This document shows, piece by piece, positions 1 through 8,224 of a stretch of 64,000 nt of DNA (positions are counted from its first letter, which is position 1; every line of letters begins with the position of its first letter). The stretch covers positions 1 through 64,000 of the forward strand of contig NZ_VTTL01000004.1 of the NCBI RefSeq assembly GCF_008364685.1, written 5' to 3'. Made by a program: the position numbers and the translations under genes. The stretch is from Xanthobacter oligotrophicus (GTDB lineage Bacteria > Pseudomonadota > Alphaproteobacteria > Rhizobiales > Xanthobacteraceae). Below the pieces are notes generated by a model. That model was not told the DNA's origin. It searched no databases and saw only the letters and a program-made list of their open reading frames with translations.

Positions 1-314
1 CGTTGTTCTTCCGAGCCGTGCCGCACCAGCGTGTTCATGTTGTACATCTGGCCGTGGCAGGCCCCCGAATTGCCGCCCGCGCGGTTGATCTCCTCCATGA
101 TCACGGAGGCCTCGGTGAGGCCGAGGCCGGAGCCGCCGTATTCCTCGGGGATCAGCGCGGCCATCCAGCCGGCCTTGGTGAGGGCATCGACGAAGTCTTC
201 TGGATAGGCGCGGGCCTCGTCCACCTTGCGATGGTATTCGGCGGGGAAGTCAGCGCAGAGCGCGCGCACCGCGTCGCGGATGTCCTGGAACTGGTCGCTG
301 CCAACGGTCTGCAT
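1..314 (-). CDS. acyl-CoA dehydrogenase, N-terminal part (cut by window edge)
   Basis: The first 104 codons of an acyl-CoA dehydrogenase are visible; the rest lies left of the window. The fragment has the typical family N-terminus, with an IPEEYGGSGLGLTEASVIMEE segment (residues about 55-75) and the following NSGACHGQMYNMNTL region of the first alpha-helical domain. The family oxidises acyl-CoA to enoyl-CoA with FAD in the cytoplasm. It starts 18 bases after the MmgE/PrpD stop codon, so it is probably the third gene of a leftward operon beginning with the CitE-like lyase. In the Pseudomonas aeruginosa itaconate locus an acyl-CoA dehydrogenase also sits beside an MmgE/PrpD gene. The substrate cannot be read from this fragment. 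Confidence 0.85.
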   Translation of the reverse strand, partial: MQTVGSDQFQDIRDAVRALCADFPAEYHRKVDEARAYPEDFVDALTKAGWMAALIPEEYGGSGLGLTEASVIMEEINRAGGNSGACHGQMYNMNTLVRHGSEEQ

Positions 315-332
315 GGTTTCGGAAACCCTTAT

Positions 333-1709
333 TTATCGGCCGGCGGACGCGGCGGTCTTCAGCGTCACCGCGTCGGTCCGGGACAGGATCAGGATGGCAT
401 CGGCGAGGGCGCCGGCGGCGCCGGCCCCCATGACGGGAGCGCTCAGGGTCATGAACTTGGCGCGCAGCGCCGCGTCGTCCGGGAAGGTCTCGGGCTCGCC
501 GGACGGGTCCGGGACGGTGCGTTCGAAGATCCCCTTCGACGTCGTGAGGCGCAGCGTGGCACCGAACGGGTGGGGGCGATCCTCGAGGCGCGGGTCGGCG
601 AAGACGGTGATGCGGTCGCTCAGGGCGTCGAGCACAGGGTCGCCGAGCCGCTTGTAGTCGTCCCAGCCGAAGCGGCCCTGGTCGAGGGCCACCGCGGCAG
701 TGAACGGCATGGAGAACTGCCCTTCCACCACCGCGCGCACGCGCCGCTTCTCCGGCAGCGGGTCGGCGGTGAGTTTAATGCCGTTGCGGTGCAGGCCGAT
801 GTCCACCTGCTGGATATCGGCCGCCAGGAGAGCATGCTCGGCGCGCAGGGCGAGCAGGCCGTCGAGGGCGGCATGGGTGTAGCGGCAGCTCGGATAGGGC
901 TTGAGGCCGATGCGCAATGTCTCGAAATGCAGTCCCAACCCGGCGACGGCTACGGCGGGATCGGCGCCGTCCGAATAGCCTTTGAGGAAGCCGTGCTCGC
1001 CCTCGACGGCGGCGCTCGATCCGTGGAAGCCCTCGGCGGCGAGGAGGGCCGCGATGAGCCCGTTCATGGCCGCCGCACCCACCTGGTAGCGCTTGTTCCA
1101 TGCGCCGTTGGCGAGGAATTGCAGGGAGCCTGCCGCCTGGCTTCCGGCGACGCCGAAGGCCGCCGCCATGGCCTCGGGGGCAAGGCCCAGCAGGCGTCCG
1201 GCGGCCGCGGCGGCGCCGAAGGTGCCGGCTGTCGCGGTGGGGTGAAAGCCGCGCGCATAGTGCCGCGTGGGGTCAAGCGCGAGGCCGAGGCGGCAGCAGA
1301 CTTCGTAGCCTGCGATCACCGCTGCCACGAAATCTGCGCCGCTCGCCCCCGTCAGTTCCGCGGCCGCAAGCGCGGCGGGGATGACCGGCGCGCTGGGATG
1401 CAGCGAGCTTGCCGCATGGGTGTCGTCGAAATCGAGCGAATGGCCGAAAGCGCCATTGAGCAAAGCGGCGGCAGCCGGCCCGTAGCCGCGCGCCTCGCCC
1501 AGCACCGTGCACGGGCCGGGCGCGCCGAAGCCGGCCTTTTCCACAAGGGCGCGGATGGATGGGGCGGAATCCGTCTCGAACCCGCCGCGCACGATGTTGC
1601 CGACAAAGTCGAGGATCAGCCGTTCCGCCCGCGCGACCACCTCGGCCGGAATGTCCGCAAGCCGGATGCCAGAGGCATAAGAGGCGAGGGTGAGGGTTTC
1701 ATTGCTCAT
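333..1709 (-). CDS. MmgE/PrpD family protein
   Basis: A 458-residue protein of the MmgE/PrpD family, whose studied members are 2-methylcitrate dehydratase (PrpD), cis-aconitate decarboxylase and iminodisuccinate epimerase. Visible family features include LILDFVGNIVRGG near the N-terminus, GAFGHSLDFDDTHAASSLHPSAP around residues 85-105 and KPYPSCRYTHAALDGL around residue 300. The ATG at 1709 was chosen because it overlaps the upstream lyase stop (1699-1701), as expected for coupled genes; a longer frame reaches 1793 but would lie inside the lyase. Operon context suggests a role on itaconate- or citramalate-type dicarboxylates. The exact reaction is not determinable from sequence, and the equivalent gene of the Pseudomonas itaconate cluster also has no firmly assigned step. 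Confidence 0.88.
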   Translation of the reverse strand: MSNETLTLASYASGIRLADIPAEVVARAERLILDFVGNIVRGGFETDSAPSIRALVEKAGFGAPGPCTVLGEARGYGPAAAALLNGAFGHSLDFDDTHAASSLHPSAPVIPAALAAAELTGASGADFVAAVIAGYEVCCRLGLALDPTRHYARGFHPTATAGTFGAAAAAGRLLGLAPEAMAAAFGVAGSQAAGSLQFLANGAWNKRYQVGAAAMNGLIAALLAAEGFHGSSAAVEGEHGFLKGYSDGADPAVAVAGLGLHFETLRIGLKPYPSCRYTHAALDGLLALRAEHALLAADIQQVDIGLHRNGIKLTADPLPEKRRVRAVVEGQFSMPFTAAVALDQGRFGWDDYKRLGDPVLDALSDRITVFADPRLEDRPHPFGATLRLTTSKGIFERTVPDPSGEPETFPDDAALRAKFMTLSAPVMGAGAAGALADAILILSRTDAVTLKTAASAGR

Positions 1710-2553
1710 TGCGTGACCTTCCAGCGGCCTGTGTGCGGGCCAGGATGCGCTCGGCGCGCAGGCGCACGGGGGCGTCCACCATGGCGCCGTCAACCGTTAC
1801 GACCGAACCGCCCTCGTCCAGTGCGGCGAGGATGCGCGTGGCCCAGCTCACCTCTTCGGCGGTCGGCGCAAAGCCCTTCATCACGGGGGCGATCTGGCTG
1901 GGGTGGATGCACAGCTTGCCGGCGAATCCGAGGGCCACGGCATGGGCCGCGTCGTCCTGCGCGAGGGCGGCGTCGTCGACGCGGGTGGTGACGCCGTCCA
2001 TGGGGCCTTGACCGCCGGCGAGCCGGGCTGCCAGCACCAGCTCGGAACGGGCGGACAGGAGCGCCTCGCGGGTATGGGCGCAGCCGAGATCGGCGGCGAA
2101 ATCGATGGAGCCGAAGGCGAGGCGCGCGACGCTCGGCGCCGTCGCGATAGACCGCGCCGCCGCGAGACCCCGGGCGCTCTCGATCAGGGGGATGATGGGT
2201 ATTTCCTCGCCGAGGCGGGCCGCCACCTGCTCCACCTCCTCCCGGCTCTCGGCCTTCGGCAGCATCACGCCGGCGAGCGGCAAGGCCCGCGCGGCGGCGA
2301 GATCGTCTGCGTGCCATGGGGTGCCGGAAGCGTTGATGCGCAACAGCACGGGTCCGCCGGCCGGGACGGCGGCGGCGAGGGCATTGCGGGCACCTGCCTT
2401 CTCACCGTGGCCCACCGCATCCTCGAGATCGATGATGATGGCGTCCGCGCCGGAGGAGAGCGCCTTCGCGAAGCGGTCTGGGCGCGTCGCCGGGACAAAC
2501 AGGGCAACGAGCCGCCCGCTTCTGAGCGAAACGGGCCGGGCAAACTCGGACAT
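1699..2553 (-). CDS. HpcH/HpaI-CitE family CoA-ester lyase (candidate citramalyl-CoA lyase)
   Basis: A 284-residue TIM-barrel lyase of the CitE/HpcH family. Visible signatures are IIIDLEDAVGHGEK (about 39-53), the substrate-phosphate Arg in LLRIN (Arg72), the metal-ligand Glu in PLIESARGL (Glu125) and Asp in FGSIDFAADLG (Asp151), and the KLCIHPSQI motif near residue 220. These proteins cleave or form malyl-, citramalyl- or citryl-CoA type thioesters using Mg2+. ATG 2553 gives the standard CitE N-terminus; a longer frame to 2616 has no family support. It is the first gene of the leftward operon and is divergent from a class III CoA-transferase. That pairing suggests (S)-citramalyl-CoA lyase of itaconate degradation, giving acetyl-CoA and pyruvate; malyl-CoA or another citramalyl-CoA stereoisomer is possible. 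Confidence 0.87.
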   Translation of the reverse strand: MSEFARPVSLRSGRLVALFVPATRPDRFAKALSSGADAIIIDLEDAVGHGEKAGARNALAAAVPAGGPVLLRINASGTPWHADDLAAARALPLAGVMLPKAESREEVEQVAARLGEEIPIIPLIESARGLAAARSIATAPSVARLAFGSIDFAADLGCAHTREALLSARSELVLAARLAGGQGPMDGVTTRVDDAALAQDDAAHAVALGFAGKLCIHPSQIAPVMKGFAPTAEEVSWATRILAALDEGGSVVTVDGAMVDAPVRLRAERILARTQAAGRSRNEQ

Positions 2554-2880
2554 GGTCGAAACCCGTCGGATGGGGTCGGCGCACTCTCGGCAGGGGCCAG
2601 CGCGACGCGACGTCATGGAAACGGGGGCACAGTCACCGCAAACGCGGCTTCAGGCGAAATAGGGATTTGCGCTGGCAGACAGACGCCGCGGCTATAGCGT
2701 CGGCTTCCGCCAGCCTGCGGTGAGGCATAACATTCTGCTATAGCGCCTAGGCTTCACTTATATTTGTTTTCTGGCCCCGGCGCGGCGATCTTGCGGAGGA
2801 AGAGCCTCGGTCGAGGCGCAGACGGCGTCTGCACCGGCCGGCGAGGTTTCCCCGTCGCCACTCAGTCCGCCGGTGTTTCG
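2554..2880. promoter_or_regulatory. divergent control region of the CoA-transferase/lyase locus
   Basis: This 327-base divergent gap separates the leftward lyase operon from the rightward CoA-transferase. It is locally AT-richer around 2691-2770. It holds two copies of GCTATAGCG, at 2691-2699 and 2737-2745, each followed by a CTTC-containing stretch, 46 bases apart; the core GCTATAGC is self-complementary. These could be two -10 elements (alphaproteobacterial promoters often carry CTATAG-like -10s) or half-sites for the LysR protein encoded at 4833. No convincing ORF lies in the gap. Confidence 0.4.
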
Positions 2881-4023
2881 ATGCATCGTGATCTCGAAGG
2901 TATGCTCGTCGTCTCGGTGGAGCAGGCCGTTGCCGCGCCCTACCTCTCCAGCCGGCTGGCGGACGCGGGGGCGCGCGTCATCAAGGTCGAACGCCCCGAA
3001 GGCGATTTCGCGCGCAATTACGACAGCCTCGTCCATGGCGAGAGCGCCTATTTCGTCTGGCTCAATCGCGGCAAGGAATCCATCTGCCTCGACCTGAAGG
3101 AGCGCGGCGACGCGGACCTGCTCGCCGCCCTGCTCGAAAAGGCCGACATCTTCATCCAGAACCTCGCGCCGGGGGTGATCGAGCGGCTCGGCTTTGCCCC
3201 TGATGACCTGCGCCGGCGCAACCCGCGCCTCATCACCTGCTCCATCTCCGGCTATGGCGACGAGGGGCCCTACCGCGACCTCAAGGCCTACGATCTCCTG
3301 GTCCAGGCCGAGAGCGGCCTTTCCTCCATCACCGGCAATGAGGCGGGGCTGGCGCGGGTCGGGGTGTCGGTCTGCGATATCGCGGCGGGGATGACCGCCT
3401 TCCAGGCAGTGCTCCAGGCCATCATCGGCCGGGAGCGCACCGGCGTGGGGCGCCATGTGTCGGTCTCGCTCTATCATGCCCTGTCCGACTGGATGAACGT
3501 GCCGTATCTCCAGTTCGCCTATGGCGGCAAGGTTCCGGTGCGCGCGGGCCTCAGCCATCCCACCATCGCGCCCTATGGGGCCTTCGAGTGCGCCGACGGC
3601 AAGGCGGTGCTCCTGTCCATCCAGAACGAGCGCGAGTGGGTGAATTTCTGCGCAGACGTGCTGGGGGATGCGGCCATGGCCGCCGATCCCCGATGGACCA
3701 GCAACAGCCTCAGGGTGGAGAACCGGCCGGCGCTGGAGGCGGCCGTCATGGCGGCGTTCCGCGCGCATCCGCGCGACGAGATGGTGGCCCGTCTGGAGAA
3801 GGCGCGGATCGCCTATGGCCGGGTCAGCACCATGGAGGATCTTTTGGTCCATCCGCAGAATCGCCATGTGGAGGTCGACACTCCGACCGGCCCGGTGCGT
3901 TGCCTGGCGCCGGGGGCGCTGTTCGACCGGATCTTGCCGAGCTTCGGGCCGGTGCCGGCCTTGGGGGCCCATACGGACGCCATTCGCGCAGAGTTCGCTT
4001 TGCGCGTGACCGCGGGCACATAA
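2881..4023 (+). CDS. CaiB/BaiF (class III) CoA-transferase, candidate itaconate CoA-transferase
   Basis: A 380-residue class III CoA-transferase, which moves CoA between carboxylic acids through an aspartyl mixed anhydride. The family N-terminus is clear: a VVSVEQAVAAPYLSSRLADAG segment, then ARVIKVERPEGDFAR and WLNRGKESICLDLK (about 60-73). The predicted catalytic aspartate is in the LKAYDLLVQAESG motif (Asp138). ATG 2881 was chosen because homology begins there; the frame continues upstream to 2764 without family-like sequence. It is divergent from the CitE-like lyase/MmgE/acyl-CoA dehydrogenase operon and is followed 11 bases later by a methyltransferase gene. This combination matches itaconate degradation loci, where such a transferase makes itaconyl-CoA from succinyl-CoA. 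Mesaconate or citramalate are alternative acceptors. Confidence 0.88.
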   Translation: MHRDLEGMLVVSVEQAVAAPYLSSRLADAGARVIKVERPEGDFARNYDSLVHGESAYFVWLNRGKESICLDLKERGDADLLAALLEKADIFIQNLAPGVIERLGFAPDDLRRRNPRLITCSISGYGDEGPYRDLKAYDLLVQAESGLSSITGNEAGLARVGVSVCDIAAGMTAFQAVLQAIIGRERTGVGRHVSVSLYHALSDWMNVPYLQFAYGGKVPVRAGLSHPTIAPYGAFECADGKAVLLSIQNEREWVNFCADVLGDAAMAADPRWTSNSLRVENRPALEAAVMAAFRAHPRDEMVARLEKARIAYGRVSTMEDLLVHPQNRHVEVDTPTGPVRCLAPGALFDRILPSFGPVPALGAHTDAIRAEFALRVTAGT

Positions 4024-4034
4024 GGAGGGCCGAC

Positions 4035-4769
4035 ATGCAGCATCCCGATGCCGGTCCGGCGGATGAGGCGCCCCGCGCGCGCCGTCCTGCCGGCAGCGCG
4101 CTCGCGCTGATCGACGACTGGCTCGGGCCGCTGGCCGGCCGGCTGATCCTCGACGTGGGCTGCGGCCGGGGGGCGCTCGCCAAGGCGCTCACGGCACGGG
4201 GCACGCATGTGGTGGGCATCGATCCCGCTACTGACGCGATCGAAGCCGCCCGGGTTGCGGTGCCGGAGGCCCGGTTCGAAGCCGGCGGGGCAGAGGCGCT
4301 GCCCTATCCCGCCGCCAGCTTCGACGCGGTGCTTCTGCTCAACAGCTTCCACCATGTGCCGCACCACCTGATGGCTGCCGCGCTGGCGGAGGCCATGCGG
4401 GTCGGCCGAGGGTCGATGCTCATCATCGAGCCGTTGGCGGAGGGGCCGTTCTTCGAGGCGATGCGGCCGGTGGAGGACGAGACCGCGATACGTCATGCCG
4501 CCCAGGCCGCCATCGCCGGTTTCGTGACGCAGGGCCGGGCAACCATCGCCCGGGACTACGTCTTCGACGACGTGCGCCACTTCAGCGGCGTCGATGCCTT
4601 CCTCGACAAGATCGTGGCGGTCGATCCCGCCCGCGCCGCAGCGGCGGGGCGACTGAGGGGCGAGGTGGCAGCGCTCATGGCGCGCTGGGGCACGACCGAG
4701 GAGGGAGGCGTGCGCCTCGACCAGCCGCACCGGGCGGTGCTGCTGGAGGGAGTGCCCGTCGCTCCATAA
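4035..4769 (+). CDS. class I SAM-dependent methyltransferase
   Basis: A 244-residue Methyltransf_11-type enzyme. Motif I is LILDVGCGRGALAKAL (residues about 36-51), the acidic end of beta-2 is VVGIDPATDAI, and motif IV/V region is ALPYPAASFDAVLLLNSFHHV. The start at 4035 has an AGGAGGG ribosome-binding site at 4022-4029. It lies directly between a class III CoA-transferase and a LysR regulator, so it is probably cotranscribed with the CoA-transferase. The substrate is unknown. Small-acid methyltransferases of this fold, such as trans-aconitate methyltransferase (Tam), esterify C6 tricarboxylates; by context an itaconate- or aconitate-like acid is possible, but that is inference only. Confidence 0.82.
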   Translation: MQHPDAGPADEAPRARRPAGSALALIDDWLGPLAGRLILDVGCGRGALAKALTARGTHVVGIDPATDAIEAARVAVPEARFEAGGAEALPYPAASFDAVLLLNSFHHVPHHLMAAALAEAMRVGRGSMLIIEPLAEGPFFEAMRPVEDETAIRHAAQAAIAGFVTQGRATIARDYVFDDVRHFSGVDAFLDKIVAVDPARAAAAGRLRGEVAALMARWGTTEEGGVRLDQPHRAVLLEGVPVAP

Positions 4770-4832
4770 CTTTTTGGCGTCTGTGGGCGAAGTTCTATAA
4801 GCTTCTTGTCTATCAAGGGGCGAGGAAACGCC

Positions 4833-5810
4833 ATGGACCTGCGGCAGCTGCGCTATTTCGTGTCCATCGTCGAGGTGGGCTCATTCTCCAAGGCCGCCCA
4901 TCGGCTGCGCGTGGCGCAGCCGGCCTTGAGCCAGCACGTGCGCAACATGGAGATCGACCTCGGCGTGGAGCTGCTGTTCCGCAGCCCGCAGGGGGTGCGC
5001 GCCACCGAGGCGGGGGAGACGCTGGTGCGCCATGCGCGTCTCATCCTCAGCCAGATGGAGGTGGCGCGGGAGGCGGTGCGCCGGGGCCAGGGCGAGCCCG
5101 AGGGCGAGGTCCGCTTCGGCCTTCCGGGCACGGTGAGCCAGATGCTGTGCGTGCCGCTCCTCAGTGAGGCGCGCCGCCGCTACCCCAAGATCAAGCTGCG
5201 CGTCGCCGAGGCCATGAGCGGCTTCGTGCTGGACTGGCTGCGCGAGGGCAAGATCGATCTCGGCGTCCTCTACCGGTCGGTGGCGGATCGCACGCTCTTG
5301 GCCCGCCGCGTCCTCTCCGAGGAATTGTGCCTGCTAGGTCCAGCGGAACCCATGGAGCGGCCGCATCCCCCGCCGGGTCCGGTCTCCTTCTCCGACATCG
5401 CCGACCTCACGCTGATCCTGCCCAGCCTCGGCCACGGCCTGCGCGACCTCATCGAGGAGCGGGCGCTTTCCGAGAATGTGCATCTCAGCACCGTCATCGA
5501 CATCGACACCTACGGCCAGATCAAGCTGCTGGTGGAGGGCGGGCTCGGCTATTCCATCCTGCCCGGCGCAGCACTGCGGGCAGAGGTGGAAAAGGGCCTG
5601 CTGCGCACCTGGCCCATGGGCGAGCCGGTGCTCTCGCGTGACCTGCACCTCGTCCGGCCGGCCGACCGGCCCATGTCCAATGCGGTCCGGGCCATCGAGG
5701 AGCTGGCCCATGCAACCCTCGTTCGCCTAGTCCGCGAGGGCGCGTGGCCGGCCGATCTCATCGATGACGAGGCCGGTGCGGCGGCGCTCCGGGAGCGGGT
5801 ATTGGGCTAG
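4833..5810 (+). CDS. LysR-family transcriptional regulator
   Basis: A 325-residue LysR-type regulator. The N-terminal winged helix-turn-helix is clear: MDLRQLRYFVSIVEVGSFSK then AAHRLRVAQPALSQHVRNME (residues about 20-42), followed by a substrate-binding domain. ATG 4833 has GAGGAAA upstream (4822-4828); an in-frame ATG at 4806 would add nine non-family residues. It is transcribed away from the itaconate-type genes in the same direction as the CoA-transferase and methyltransferase, and a 130-base gap separates it from the ABC transporter operon downstream. LysR proteins usually regulate adjacent catabolic genes in response to a pathway intermediate, so it could control either the itaconate-type locus (as RipR-like LysR proteins do) or the liv-type operon. 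Confidence 0.9.
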   Translation: MDLRQLRYFVSIVEVGSFSKAAHRLRVAQPALSQHVRNMEIDLGVELLFRSPQGVRATEAGETLVRHARLILSQMEVAREAVRRGQGEPEGEVRFGLPGTVSQMLCVPLLSEARRRYPKIKLRVAEAMSGFVLDWLREGKIDLGVLYRSVADRTLLARRVLSEELCLLGPAEPMERPHPPPGPVSFSDIADLTLILPSLGHGLRDLIEERALSENVHLSTVIDIDTYGQIKLLVEGGLGYSILPGAALRAEVEKGLLRTWPMGEPVLSRDLHLVRPADRPMSNAVRAIEELAHATLVRLVREGAWPADLIDDEAGAAALRERVLG

Positions 5811-5940
5811 AACTTTCCGCTATGGGATCCAAGTCAAAATAGTCTTTTGAGATAGCCGTCGGCGAAACCAGAATGCCCTCGCCTCCCCCGGTGGGGAGAG
5901 AAGAAACGCGGTCGAATCAGACCGATCTGGAGGAACGCCG

Positions 5941-7239
5941 ATGTTGCTTCGTCGCCTCGTCGCGGCAGCGGGACTGTCGCTGCTCGGCCTTTGTCCCGCC
6001 CTGGCCCAGCAAAAGCCGGCCGAGCTGAAGATCGGCATCACCACCTACAGCTCGGGCGCGGCGTCCGTCTTCGGCATCCCGGCCCGCGAGGCGGCGGAGA
6101 TGCTGGCCGCCGACATCAACGCCAAGGGTGGCGTCCAGGGCGTGCCGGTGAAGCTGTTCTTCGTGGATGAAGGCGCCGGCATCGAGACGCTCATGACCGA
6201 ATATCGCCGCCTGGTGGAGGACACCAAGGTGGACGTGATGTTCGCCTCCATCTCCTCCGGCGTGTGCAACAAGGTCGCCCCGCTGGCCGAGGACCTGAAG
6301 GTCCTGAACTTCATGTGGGATTGCGGCACCCAGCGCATCCTCGAGGAAGACAAGTACAATTACGTCTTCCGTACCCAGGCGAACGCGACCCCCGAGGTTC
6401 TCGCCCCGCTGCTCTACCTCCTGAAGACCAAGCCGGACTTCAAGACCATTGCCGTGGTGAACCAGGACTATGCCTGGGGCCGCGACAGCTGGGCCATCTT
6501 CTCCCAGGCGCTGAAGGTGCTGAAGCCCGACGTGAAGGTGGTGGCGGAATTCTTCCCCAAGTTCGGCGCCGCCGACTTCTCCACCGAGGTCTCGCGCCTG
6601 CTGGCGCTGAAGCCGGACGTGATCTTGTCCACCTCCTGGGGCGGCGATCTCGACACCTTCGTGCGGCAGGCCAACCAGCGCGGGCTGTTCAAGTCGTCCC
6701 AGTTCGTGCTGCCGCTTGCCGAATCCTCGCTCCAGCGCCTTGGCACCGACCTGCCTGAGGGCGTGATCGTGGGCGGCCGCGGCGACCACTACTTCCTGCA
6801 CCCCGAGCGCATCGGCGACGCCAAGTTCAAGGCCTTCATGGACGCCTTCAAGCAGAAGACCGGCAGCTATCCCATCTACCCGGTGTTCCACATGGCCCAG
6901 GCCTTCGCCGCTCTCGAGGCGGTCTATGCCAAGTCGGTCGCCGCCAACGGCGGCAAGTGGCCGAACCACGACCAGGTGGCCAAGGCGATGCCCGGCCTCA
7001 CCTTCCAGGCCCTTGGCCGGCCGGTGGAAATCCGCGCCGACGGGCAGGGCGTCGAGGACCAGCTGATCGGCACCACCACCCGGGTGCCGGCCTATAATTT
7101 CGACATCCTCGACAACATGATGATCTTCCCCGCCGCGCAGCTGATGCCGCCGGTGGGCCAGAAGTCCGAGGCCTGGATCGCAACGCTGAAGCCCGGCATC
7201 GTCGACATCAAGGTCGACACCTTCAAGGCGGCCAAATAG
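5941..7239 (+). CDS. branched-chain amino acid-type ABC transporter substrate-binding protein
   Basis: A 432-residue periplasmic binding protein of the Peripla_BP_6 (LivJ/K) family. A Sec signal peptide is visible (LLRRLVAAAGLSLLGLCPAL, ending in ALAQQ around residue 23). The mature part has KIGITTYSSGAASVFGIPAR followed by AAEMLAADINAKGGVQGVPV (about 55-75), the hallmark of this family. GGAGGAA at 5930-5936 provides the ribosome-binding site. It is the first gene of a seven-gene operon (binding protein, two permeases, two ATPases, aldehyde dehydrogenase, SDR). The family binds amino acids, amides, urea, short-chain acids and aromatic acids; the dehydrogenases downstream argue for a ligand that yields an alcohol or aldehyde rather than leucine, but the ligand is not readable from sequence. 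Confidence 0.9.
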   Translation: MLLRRLVAAAGLSLLGLCPALAQQKPAELKIGITTYSSGAASVFGIPAREAAEMLAADINAKGGVQGVPVKLFFVDEGAGIETLMTEYRRLVEDTKVDVMFASISSGVCNKVAPLAEDLKVLNFMWDCGTQRILEEDKYNYVFRTQANATPEVLAPLLYLLKTKPDFKTIAVVNQDYAWGRDSWAIFSQALKVLKPDVKVVAEFFPKFGAADFSTEVSRLLALKPDVILSTSWGGDLDTFVRQANQRGLFKSSQFVLPLAESSLQRLGTDLPEGVIVGGRGDHYFLHPERIGDAKFKAFMDAFKQKTGSYPIYPVFHMAQAFAALEAVYAKSVAANGGKWPNHDQVAKAMPGLTFQALGRPVEIRADGQGVEDQLIGTTTRVPAYNFDILDNMMIFPAAQLMPPVGQKSEAWIATLKPGIVDIKVDTFKAAK

Positions 7240-7316
7240 GCCCCGCGATCCAAGCCATCCGACGTTTTTCCGGGCGCGGCATGTCACGTACCGCGCCCGT
7301 ACCGCAAGGGGCCTTC

Positions 7317-8222
7317 ATGTCCTTCGACACCATCGTGCTGGCCGTCTGCGACGGCGTTGCCTATGCCTCCCTGGTCTTCCTGGTGGCGGTGGGCCTGACG
7401 TTCATCTTCGGCGTGCTTGGCGTGCTCAACATCGCCCACGGCAGCTTCTACGCGCTCGGCGCCTATACGGCGGTCAGCGCGGGGATGGCGCTGACCAAGG
7501 CGGGGTTCAGCCCCTGGCTCACCTTTCCGGCCCTGTTCGTCGGCGCCATCGCGGTGGGCGTGGTGCTGGGCGGGCTCATGGAGAAGCTGCTGCTCCAGCG
7601 CATCTACGACAAGGAGCAGGTGCTGCAGATCCTCGTCACCTTCGCCGTGTTCATGATCCTGGAGAACGTGCAGCGGCTGGTGTGGGGCGTGCAGCCCTAT
7701 TTCATGTCGGAGCCGCTGCAACTGCTCGGCAACGTCTCCCTGTTCGGCATCAGCTACACCGCCTACCAGACCCTGTTCCTGCCGGCGCTGGCGCTCATCG
7801 TGCTGTTCGGCCTGCGCTTCTTCCTGCGCCATACCTCGGCGGGGGCGCAGATCCTCGCCGTCACCGAGGATCGGGAAGCGGCGAGCGCCATCGGCATCGA
7901 TGCCCAGAAGGTCTATTTCATCACCTTCATCGCCGGCGCGACGCTCGCGGCACTCGGCGGGGCGCTGGCGGCGCCCACCACCTCCCTCATGCCGGGCATG
8001 GGGGCGGAGATGATCGTGCTGTCCTTCGCGGTGGCCGCCACCGCCGGCCTCGGCCAGATCGAGGGCGCCGCCGTGGCGGCCCTGATGATCGGCCTCGGGC
8101 GATCCGTCGCCGTCTATCTCGCCCCCGAATTCGAGGTGCTCGTGCCCTACATCCTCATGGTCGCGGTGCTCATCTTCCGTCCGAGCGGCCTGTTCGGCGC
8201 GCCCCAGCTCAGGAAGATCTGA
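7317..8222 (+). CDS. LivH-type ABC transporter permease
   Basis: A 301-residue inner-membrane permease of the LivH family, a very hydrophobic protein with multiple predicted transmembrane helices. The family signatures VGLTFIFGVLGVLNIAHGSFY (read in two parts, residues about 22-42) and the cytoplasmic EAA-type loop TEDREAASAIGIDAQKVY (about 195-212) are present. ATG 7317 has GCAAGGGG just upstream; an in-frame start at 7281 would add a non-membrane leader. It forms the translocation pore with the LivM-type partner encoded 2 bases after its stop. Substrate as for the operon: unknown small organic compound. Confidence 0.9.
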   Translation: MSFDTIVLAVCDGVAYASLVFLVAVGLTFIFGVLGVLNIAHGSFYALGAYTAVSAGMALTKAGFSPWLTFPALFVGAIAVGVVLGGLMEKLLLQRIYDKEQVLQILVTFAVFMILENVQRLVWGVQPYFMSEPLQLLGNVSLFGISYTAYQTLFLPALALIVLFGLRFFLRHTSAGAQILAVTEDREAASAIGIDAQKVYFITFIAGATLAALGGALAAPTTSLMPGMGAEMIVLSFAVAATAGLGQIEGAAVAALMIGLGRSVAVYLAPEFEVLVPYILMVAVLIFRPSGLFGAPQLRKI

Positions 8223-8224
8223 AA

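Noticed and set aside
3-1991. 662-codon open frame on the + strand
   Set aside because: It is antisense to the acyl-CoA dehydrogenase, MmgE/PrpD and lyase genes, has no family-like sequence and is a GC-skew shadow frame.
5917-7287. 456-codon frame antisense to the ABC binding protein
   Set aside because: Rich in His/Asp/Glu/Gly typical of high-GC antisense frames; the + strand gene has signal peptide and family motifs.
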